A stretch of 19,998 bases of DNA from JBBECE01 sp964574935. GTDB taxonomy: Bacteria > Pseudomonadota > Alphaproteobacteria > Rhizobiales > Devosiaceae. Location of the stretch: positions 1 through 19,998 of the forward strand of contig CAZNOZ010000038.1 of NCBI GenBank assembly GCA_964574935.1, written 5' to 3'. Both the position numbers and the translations under genes were made by a program. Below, one piece after another: positions 1 to 5,850 of the stretch (positions within the stretch are counted from its first letter, which is position 1; every line of letters begins with the position of its first letter). Below the pieces are notes generated by a model. The model did not search any database. It had not been told where the DNA came from and worked only from the letters and a program-made list of their open reading frames with translations.

Positions 1-1024
1 AAATCGCCGGGGCGTGGACCTCGGTGGTCTGGGCGTTGTGCCGGGCCGAGGGCACCGTCAGATGAATCTCGGAAATCGCCGGGGCGTGGACCTCGGAGGT
101 TTGCGCCGCGTGCTGGTCGGAGCGGTACTGGCGATGGAACCGGGAGATAACCGGATTGTGGACTTCGGAAGTCTGCGCCTCGTGCTGGTCGGAGCGGTAT
201 TGGCGATGGAACCGCGAGATGGCCAGCTCATGCACTTGCGTGGTCTGCGCGTCGTGCTGATCGGAGCGGAATTGGCGATGGAAGCGCGAGATGGCCGGAT
301 CGTGGACTTCGGTGGTCTGCGCGTCGTGCTGATCGGAGCGGAATTGGCGATGGAAGCGCGAGATGGCCGGATCGTGGACTTCGGTGGTCTGCGCGTTGTG
401 CTGATCGGAGCGGAATTGGCGATGGAACCGGGAGATCACCGGGTTGTGGACTTGGGAGGTCTGCGCGTTGTGCTGATCGGAACGGTATTGGCGATGGAAC
501 CGCGAAATGGCCAGCTCATGCACCTGCGTGGTCTGCGCGTCGTGCTGATCGGAGCGGAATTGGCGATGGAACCGGGAGATCACCGGGTTGTGGACTTCGG
601 AGGTCTGCGCTTCGTGCTGGTCCGAGCGGTACTGGCGATGGAACCGCGAAATGGCCTGTTCGTGCACCGCGGTGGTCTGCGCGTTGTGCTCGTCGGACCG
701 ATACTGGCGATGAATCCGCGAGACGGCGAGTTGGTGAATCTGGGTGGTCTGCGGATTGTGCTCGTCGGACCGATACTGGCGGTGGATGCGCGAGACGGCG
801 AGTTGGTGGACCTCGGTTGTCTGCGGGTTGTGTTCGTCGGAGCGGTACTGGCGATGGATGCGCGAGACCGCCGTCCGGTGGACCTGAGTGGTCTGCGGGT
901 CGTGTTCGTCGGAGCGGTATTGCAGGTGAACCCGGGAGACCACCGACGAGTGGACTTCGGTGGTGCGGGCATCGTGCTCGTCGGAGCGGTACTGGCGGTG
1001 GATTCGGGACACGGCCGGGTTGTG
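1..1024 (-). repeat. 72-bp tandem repeat array coding for 24-residue units
   Basis: Fourteen full 72-bp units and the start of a fifteenth lie in register with the minus-strand protein. Each unit encodes three octads that begin with His, for example HNPAVSRI and HRQYRSDE, followed by H-x2-QT-[TS]-x-V. The units at 241-312 and 313-384 are identical base for base. Units toward the window edge (protein C-terminal side) are more alike than those near 700-1024. Some units alternate between first octads of the HNPV/HDPA type and the HELA type, giving a 144-bp higher-order period. The array continues past the left edge, so total copy number is unknown. Confidence 0.95.
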
Positions 1025-2245
1025 GATCACCGTCGTGCGCGAATCATGCAGGGCCGACACCACGAACCGGTGCACCCGCGACAGAACCGGATCGTGGATC
1101 GAGGTGGTAAGCGGGTCGTGGGCCTGTGAAGTCACCCGCCGGTGGATATCCGAGATTACCGGATCGTGCGGGGGCGGCGCGATGCGCTTGGTGGAGGGTA
1201 CGCAGAACATCCTGGTGTCGTCGACTTCGAGGCGCTGGCCGCCGAACTGGTTGGAGACGCCAACGTCGAGCAGCGGATTAATGCCGCCCTCGGTTTCGTA
1301 GCAGACCAGATGCTGCTCGGGGTCCGGGATGCCCTGCTCGTTCTTGTCGACGGGGTTGCACAGCATCCGCGTGCGGATGAGGGCGGTGCGGATGGCGCCG
1401 AACTGGTCCCTGATCCGCACCAGCTGCCGTTCAAAGGGCTGCGCCGCTTCCACGTCGTAGCAGGCGAAATGGGCGCCACGGGGATGGACCGGTTGCGGGC
1501 CCGGCGGCGGCTCGTCGCGGAACAGGACGCGCTTGAACGAGGGCAGGCACAGAAGCTGCGCGTCGCGCACCGTCAAGCGCTGCTCGCCGAACTGATTGGT
1601 GACGATGACGTCGATATCGGCGGACCGGCCGATGAGGAGATCGAAGCAGGCAAGGTGCCGCCCGGGATCGGCGACGCGCTCGTCGTTCTTCTGCGCGGGG
1701 TTGCACAGCACGCGGACCTGGCCGGCGACATCGGACCAGGTTCCGAACTGGTCGCTCAGCAGGACCCCGCGGGCGCCGGTCAAGGGGCGTTGCACGGCGT
1801 CGTAGCACTGGAAATGATCGCTGGGAATGATGTCCTCCGGCGCCGGCGCGAGAAGCTCCGGAGACATCACCTCAAGCTGCACGAGCTGCAGGATGGCACG
1901 CGTGGCGCGGCCTTCGAGCGGCAGATCGCGGTCGCGCTCGAAGGCGATAATGGCGTTGGAGGTGTTGGGACCGAACAGGCCGTCCGGCGAGCCCGGATTG
2001 TAGCCGAGATCGCCCAGAAGCTCCTGGAGCAACTGCATATCGTCGCGGCTCAGCTCCACCTGGGCGAGGACGAGCGCGGGCCCGGCGGGGGCCGGCCCGG
2101 CTTGCAGCGCAAGGACCGAGGGGGATGCAATCGCAGCCGGGGAAGCGGTCGGCACCGCAATGCCGGCGGCGGCCTGGGCAGCGCCGGCCGAGACGACGGC
2201 CAGCGCCAGGCAAATGCCGAACCCGATCTTCGTCCTGGTGCGCAA
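1..2245 (-). CDS. Secreted octad-histidine repeat protein with peptidoglycan-binding-like domain, C-terminus beyond window
   Basis: Reading the minus strand from a TTG at 2245 gives 748 codons without a stop, running off the left edge. The start has a strong GGAAGGAG at 2260-2253, seven bases upstream. Residues 1-27 form a signal peptide (basic MRTRTK, hydrophobic core, GAAQA). Residues 66-122 match the PG_binding_1 pattern (LLGDLGYNPGSPDGLFG, then F-E-R-D-R-D-L-P). Residues 142-354 hold four units of the type H-[FL]-x-C-[YF]-[DE]...QFG...C-x-P-x2-K, probably DUF7450-like. From residue 360 to the edge a His recurs every 8 residues. From residue 408 this settles into 14 full 24-residue repeats plus a partial one. 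The product is therefore an exported, probably envelope-associated or extracellular protein of unknown function. It is downstream of the RraA-like gene but 244 bp away, so co-transcription is unclear. The domain calls are from pattern recognition only. Confidence 0.85.
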   Translation of the reverse strand, partial: MRTRTKIGFGICLALAVVSAGAAQAAAGIAVPTASPAAIASPSVLALQAGPAPAGPALVLAQVELSRDDMQLLQELLGDLGYNPGSPDGLFGPNTSNAIIAFERDRDLPLEGRATRAILQLVQLEVMSPELLAPAPEDIIPSDHFQCYDAVQRPLTGARGVLLSDQFGTWSDVAGQVRVLCNPAQKNDERVADPGRHLACFDLLIGRSADIDVIVTNQFGEQRLTVRDAQLLCLPSFKRVLFRDEPPPGPQPVHPRGAHFACYDVEAAQPFERQLVRIRDQFGAIRTALIRTRMLCNPVDKNEQGIPDPEQHLVCYETEGGINPLLDVGVSNQFGGQRLEVDDTRMFCVPSTKRIAPPPHDPVISDIHRRVTSQAHDPLTTSIHDPVLSRVHRFVVSALHDSRTTVIHNPAVSRIHRQYRSDEHDARTTEVHSSVVSRVHLQYRSDEHDPQTTQVHRTAVSRIHRQYRSDEHNPQTTEVHQLAVSRIHRQYRSDEHNPQTTQIHQLAVSRIHRQYRSDEHNAQTTAVHEQAISRFHRQYRSDQHEAQTSEVHNPVISRFHRQFRSDQHDAQTTQVHELAISRFHRQYRSDQHNAQTSQVHNPVISRFHRQFRSDQHNAQTTEVHDPAISRFHRQFRSDQHDAQTTEVHDPAISRFHRQFRSDQHDAQTTQVHELAISRFHRQYRSDQHEAQTSEVHNPVISRFHRQYRSDQHAAQTSEVHAPAISEIHLTVPSARHNAQTTEVHAPAI

Positions 2246-2489
2246 GAACAAGCTCCTTCCGACGGCCTCAGCCGGACTGTGGCGTCTCTGGCCACCCTGG
2301 CGCCCGTGGCGTGCCGGTGCGGCCACAGTGTACGCCAAGGCGCGGCGGGTATGAAGCCTCAAAGGCCGCGCCAGGCGCTCAAGCGCCGCCCCGCGCCCCG
2401 GACGCCGGGGTCAGAAGAGCAAGCCGATATGGTCGAAAAAGGGCGAAGCCGCGCCAGCAATTCACCCCGGCACCGGAACGGCGTTGGCG
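2246..2489. other. Intergenic region with stacked hairpins, probable terminator area
   Basis: This gap lies between the minus-strand RraA-like gene and the minus-strand repeat protein. It holds three compact inverted repeats: CCCCGG/CCGGGG with a 3-base loop at 2396-2410, GGCGCT/AGCGCC at 2374-2387, and GGCGCGGC/GCCGCGCC at 2339-2346 and 2365-2372. Together they could end or attenuate transcription coming from the RraA-like gene. None is followed by a clear U-run on the minus strand, so intrinsic termination is uncertain. I see no convincing -35/-10 pair for the repeat protein and no small gene. Confidence 0.4.
2253..2260 (-). promoter_or_regulatory. Ribosome binding site that fixes the TTG start of the repeat protein
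   Basis: The minus strand reads GGAAGGAG followed by CTTGTTC and then TTG. The spacing is seven bases, and the TTG leads directly into a signal peptide. No ATG in this frame gives a better start. A second in-frame TTG two codons upstream is too close to the site. Confidence 0.7.
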
Positions 2490-3236
2490 CTAGCTGTCGG
2501 GATTGTCCTTGAGCCACTCCTCGTATTCGGGGCGGGCATCGTCGGACAGCGGATAGTAGCGCTGCAGCGGTTCGCCCTGCATGAGCTTCGTGCGCGAGAA
2601 GGGCTCCCAGCCGTGATCCTTGTGGGCCTTGTCGACCACCTCCTCGGCCAGCGCCACGGGTATGCACACCGCGCCGTCGTCGTCGGCGACGACGATGTCG
2701 CCGGGGACGACCGTGACGCCGCCGCAGGCGATGGTGACATTGACGGCAAAGGGAAACACGTTGGTCTGGGCGTGGTAGTTGGGGGTCACCCCGCGCAGCC
2801 ACATGGGGATGTCGAGCTTCTGGATCTTGCCCCAGTCGCGCACGCAGCCGTCGATCACCATACCGGCGCCCCGGCGGCCCTTGAAATAGGTCGACATCAT
2901 GTCGCCAAAAATGCCCGAGGTCATGTCGCCGCGGGCATCGACGACGACCACGTCACCCTCCTCGACCTGGTAGAGCACGTGCCGATGCAGCTGCTTTTCG
3001 ACATCGGCGTACTCGCCCTCCTCGGCCAAATCCTCGCGCATGGGCATGCATTGCAGCGTCACCGCCGGACCGGCGATGAGCTTGCCCTTGTTCCAGCTCG
3101 TGGGGCCGGTGATTGCGCAGTTGCGCAGGCCCATGTGAGCCAGGGTCGCGCTGGCGGTAGCGGCCCCGACGTGCCTGACGCGGTCCACCAGATCGGCGGA
3201 CGGACGCGTGATCTTCTCGATCTTCTCAGTGCCCAT
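2490..3236 (-). CDS. RraA-like family protein, possible class II pyruvate aldolase
   Basis: The product has 248 residues, slightly longer than a typical RraA-fold protein of about 160-230. The hallmark segment is at residues 111-134: G-D, then RGAGMVIDGCVRD. R133 and D134 match the Arg-Asp pair used by 4-hydroxy-4-methyl-2-oxoglutarate aldolases, which are metal-dependent pyruvate aldolases of this fold. A second conserved part is PGDIVVADDDGAVCIP at 178-193. It has no signal peptide, so it should be cytosolic. It starts at an ATG with GGGAG 11 bases upstream and is divergent from a sugar-acid dehydratase-like gene. I infer that it cleaves a 2-keto-3-deoxy or 4-hydroxy-2-oxo acid made by the neighbouring dehydratases. 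A role as an RNase E regulator is less likely here. The family is secure; the substrate is not. Confidence 0.9.
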   Translation of the reverse strand: MGTEKIEKITRPSADLVDRVRHVGAATASATLAHMGLRNCAITGPTSWNKGKLIAGPAVTLQCMPMREDLAEEGEYADVEKQLHRHVLYQVEEGDVVVVDARGDMTSGIFGDMMSTYFKGRRGAGMVIDGCVRDWGKIQKLDIPMWLRGVTPNYHAQTNVFPFAVNVTIACGGVTVVPGDIVVADDDGAVCIPVALAEEVVDKAHKDHGWEPFSRTKLMQGEPLQRYYPLSDDARPEYEEWLKDNPDS

Positions 3237-3459
3237 TGTCGAAGGAGCTCCCTGGTTCGGTTGCAGTCCGGGGAACCGGCGGCGGCTATGGGTAGCATGC
3301 GGGCCGCGGGGCCAAAAGCCCTCGTATCCCGAGCGCCGGAAGCGAGGACGCGTGGCCGGGGCGCCTCATTCCGATCACTGACCCGCCGGCCATTGCGCGG
3401 GCGGGGGTTTTGCGCCCATATCGGAGGCGACGTCGGGATTGGAACGGGAGACCCAGCGC
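3237..3459. promoter_or_regulatory. Divergent intergenic region upstream of RraA-like and enolase-superfamily genes
   Basis: This 223-bp space separates two divergent genes and should hold both promoters. An inverted repeat CCCGCC (3382-3387) / GGCGGG (3400-3405) is followed by GG and TTTT at 3408-3411. That is terminator-like on the plus strand just ahead of the enolase-superfamily gene, so it could be a leader attenuator. Half-sites resembling TTGCGC occur at 3393-3398 and 3410-3415. I could not place a convincing -35/-10 pair on either strand. Confidence 0.35.
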
Positions 3460-4776
3460 ATGTCGAGCAGCGCCGAAAGCACCGCCATCGAGAGAATGCA
3501 GGACGCCGTCAACACGCATTCGCAGCCCAGCCAGCTGCGGATCACCGACATGCGCGTCGCCCCCATCCGGGGGCAGGGCTACCATCCGATCGTGAAGATC
3601 GAGACCAATCAGGGCGTCTATGGGCTGGGAGAAGTGCGCGATGGCGCCCACGAGGACACGGCGCTCAGGCTCAAGCATCTCATCGTGGGCCAGAACCCCT
3701 GCAGCGTCGAGTACCTGTTCGGGTCAATCAAGCGCTACGGCGGAGACAGCCGGGAGGCGGGGGGCGTGTGCGCCATCGAGATCGCGCTGATGGATCTGGT
3801 CGGCAAGGTCTACGGCATCCCCTGCTACCAGCTTCTCGGCGGCAGGTTCCGCGACCGGGTGCGCATCTATGGCGACACGCCGACACCGAAGAACATGACG
3901 CCGGAAGGCTATGTCGACGTTGTCATGCGGCGCCGGGCGCTGGGGCTGAGCTTCATCAAGTTCGACCTCTCCGCGGAGCTCTTCGAGCAGACGCCGGGGG
4001 CGCTGGTGGGCAGCGCCACCGAGCATGAATATCCGCAATATCGGCAGTGGTACGCGCCGGGCAGCGGCCCGGGCGCCCGGATCAGCGAAGCCGGACTGGA
4101 GTTTGCCGCGAGCATCTGTGCGGCGGTGCGCGAGGCGGTCGGCGACCAGGTGTCGCTTTGCACCGATCATTTCGGCGAGGGGTTCGTGACGGCCGACGAG
4201 GCGATCCGGATCGGGCGGGCGGTGGAACCGTACAATCTCGCCTGGATCGAGGACGTTTTGCCCTGGACCGACATCGCCGGGCACAAGAAGGTCGCCGACG
4301 CGCTGCTGACCCCGGTCGCGGCCGGCGAGGACCTGTTTCTGTTCGAGGGCTTCCAGGAGGCGATCGAGACAAAGGCCTTCGACATCATCCATCCCGACAT
4401 GCTCAGCTCCGGCGGGCTGACCGAAACCAAGAAGATCGCCGACCATGCGGGCCGGTACGGCATTCCGACGGCGCTGCACGCCTGCTGTTCGCCGATCGGC
4501 TTCATGGCGAACGTGCATCTGGGCGCCGCCATCGCCAACCTGATGGCGGTCGAGCACCACGCGCTCGACATTCCGTTCTGGACCGATCTGGTAACCGGCA
4601 TTGACCCCGACTATCTCGAGGACGGGTATGTTGCGGTCCCCGACACCCCCGGCCTGGGCGTCGATCTCAACGAAGAGGCAATGCGCGCGCACCTGGAGGA
4701 AGGGGCGGAGTATTTCGCCCCGACCGACGAGTGGGACCGGGAACGGGTCGGGTTTCTCGGCCATCACGTGCGCTAG
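3460..4776 (+). CDS. Mandelate racemase/muconate lactonizing enzyme family protein (enolase superfamily), probable sugar-acid dehydratase
   Basis: The product has 438 residues from ATG 3460, preceded by CGGGAG with a 9-base gap. An upstream in-frame TTG at 3439 lacks such a site. Residues 26-140 form the N-terminal capping domain and the rest the barrel. Likely catalytic parts are K167 in FIKFD (K-x-D rather than K-x-K), metal ligands D236 (CTDHFGE), E264 (WIEDVLPW) and E290 (AAGED), then D313 (HPDMLSSGG), H340 (ALHACCSPIG) and E365 (VEHHAL). An insertion at about 172-206 includes YPQYRQWYAPGSGPG. The family abstracts a proton alpha to a carboxylate; in this context water loss from an aldonate or aldarate is most likely. 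It is the first gene of a short operon with the UxuA-like gene 50 bp downstream. Without a third-strand D-x-H it does not fit the gluconate/galactonate dehydratase signature cleanly, so the exact reaction is open. Confidence 0.92.
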   Translation: MSSSAESTAIERMQDAVNTHSQPSQLRITDMRVAPIRGQGYHPIVKIETNQGVYGLGEVRDGAHEDTALRLKHLIVGQNPCSVEYLFGSIKRYGGDSREAGGVCAIEIALMDLVGKVYGIPCYQLLGGRFRDRVRIYGDTPTPKNMTPEGYVDVVMRRRALGLSFIKFDLSAELFEQTPGALVGSATEHEYPQYRQWYAPGSGPGARISEAGLEFAASICAAVREAVGDQVSLCTDHFGEGFVTADEAIRIGRAVEPYNLAWIEDVLPWTDIAGHKKVADALLTPVAAGEDLFLFEGFQEAIETKAFDIIHPDMLSSGGLTETKKIADHAGRYGIPTALHACCSPIGFMANVHLGAAIANLMAVEHHALDIPFWTDLVTGIDPDYLEDGYVAVPDTPGLGVDLNEEAMRAHLEEGAEYFAPTDEWDRERVGFLGHHVR

Positions 4777-4826
4777 ATGCCAGGCCGACCCGGCCGCAAC
4801 CGGACCGGGCGGCGAACGGAGCCACA

Positions 4827-5822
4827 ATGCATCTGGGCACGCAATTCCCGGTCAAGACGGATGACGCGTATCGTCAGCTCGCGCAGTTGGGGGTGCGGCA
4901 TGTCAGCGCCGACCCTGAAGGCAATCCGCACGACTGGACGCGGGACGTTCTGGCGCGGCATCGCGACCGGCTCGAGGGGCTGGGGCTGTCGCTGGACATG
5001 GTGCAGCTGCCGATGTCGGCGCGGCCCATCCACAAACAGCACAGTCCCGACATTCTCACCAAGGGACCGAACCGGGACCGCCAGATCGACTCCATCTGCC
5101 GGCTCGTCGAGACGCTGGGCGAGCTTTCGATTCCGGCGGCCAGGTACAATCTCAACATTCTCGGCGTTCCGCGGTCGGATCGGGAACCGGGCCGCGGGGG
5201 TTCATCCAACTCCGCCTTTCGCTGGCACAAGATGGACCAGGACGCCGCACCGGGCGCCGCCGGCATACTGTCGGAAGACGAGAACTGGGAGCGGATCGAC
5301 TATTTCCTCGAGCGGGTGGTGCCGGTCGCGGAGGCCAACCGCGTCCGCCTCGCCTGCCATCCGCACGATCCGCCGCTTCCGCCGGGCTATCGCGGCATCA
5401 CGCGCGTGCTGGGCACCGTCGAGGGGCTCAAGACGTTCGTTCGGATGCGGGAGAGCCCTTTTCACGGGCTGAATTTCTGCATCGGCACGGTCGGAGAAAT
5501 GCTCGACGATCCCGGCGCCGAGATCGAGGACGTCATCCGCTGGTTCGGCAGCCGCGGCAAGATCTTCAACGTCCACTTCCGCAATATCGCCGGGCGCAGG
5601 CTCGATTTCGTCGAAGTGTTTCCCGAGGAGGGCGACGTCGACATGTGGTCGGCGCTCAAGGTGCTCGCCGAAGTGGGGTACCGCTACATGGTCATGCCGG
5701 ACCATGTGCCGCATCTGAGCGGCGACCCCGACCACGCCGCCGCCTTCGCCTACTGCTACGGCTACATCAGGGCGCTGCTGCAGGTGCTGGCGGAAACCCG
5801 TCCCGAGGCGGTGGAGCTGTAA
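4827..5822 (+). CDS. uxuA: UxuA-like mannonate dehydratase
   Basis: The product has 331 residues, shorter than E. coli UxuA (about 394). UxuA turns D-mannonate into 2-keto-3-deoxygluconate in hexuronate breakdown, using a divalent metal in an isomerase-type TIM barrel. Family landmarks are present in order: LACHPHDPPLP at 175-185, LNFCIGTVGEM at 215-225 (C218), VHFRNI at 249-254 (H250), EEGDVDM at 267-273 and MPDHVPH at 290-296. These supply the usual metal-binding Cys, His, Asp and His. The ATG start at 4827 places the N-terminus at MHLGTQFPV, but I see only weak GGCGAACGGAG-type pairing upstream. It follows the enolase-superfamily gene by 50 bp and is convergent with the fused permease gene. 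It could act on a related aldonate rather than D-mannonate itself, since the N-terminal half is less like the classic enzyme. Confidence 0.85.
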   Translation: MHLGTQFPVKTDDAYRQLAQLGVRHVSADPEGNPHDWTRDVLARHRDRLEGLGLSLDMVQLPMSARPIHKQHSPDILTKGPNRDRQIDSICRLVETLGELSIPAARYNLNILGVPRSDREPGRGGSSNSAFRWHKMDQDAAPGAAGILSEDENWERIDYFLERVVPVAEANRVRLACHPHDPPLPPGYRGITRVLGTVEGLKTFVRMRESPFHGLNFCIGTVGEMLDDPGAEIEDVIRWFGSRGKIFNVHFRNIAGRRLDFVEVFPEEGDVDMWSALKVLAEVGYRYMVMPDHVPHLSGDPDHAAAFAYCYGYIRALLQVLAETRPEAVEL

Positions 5823-5826
5823 GCGT

Positions 5827-5842
5827 GGGCCGATCGGCCCTT
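5827..5842. terminator. Palindromic bidirectional terminator candidate
   Basis: GGGCCGATCGGCCC is a perfect 14-bp palindrome followed by TT. It sits in the 28-bp gap between the convergent uxuA-like gene and fused permease gene. It can fold as a GGGCC/GGCCC stem with a GATC loop on either strand. The short T-run makes strong termination uncertain. Confidence 0.5.
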
Positions 5843-5850
5843 GGCGTGGC

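Noticed and set aside
1..1024. Possible CRISPR array
   Set aside because: The repeats are contiguous 72-bp coding units without unique spacers, and no cas genes are present.
14..1129. Plus-strand 371-residue repeat ORF
   Set aside because: It is the exact antisense of the 72-bp array, has no binding site or signal peptide, and stays open only because the repeat period is a multiple of three.
1142..2512. Plus-strand 456-residue ORF
   Set aside because: It is in register with, and antisense to, the minus-strand repeat protein, which has a strong binding site, a signal peptide and recognisable domains.
2484..4028. Plus-strand 514-residue ORF
   Set aside because: It runs antisense over the RraA-like gene and out of frame over the enolase-superfamily gene; both real genes have family motifs.
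3724..4827. Minus-strand 367-residue ORF
   Set aside because: It is antisense to the enolase-superfamily gene, with no family sequence and no binding site.
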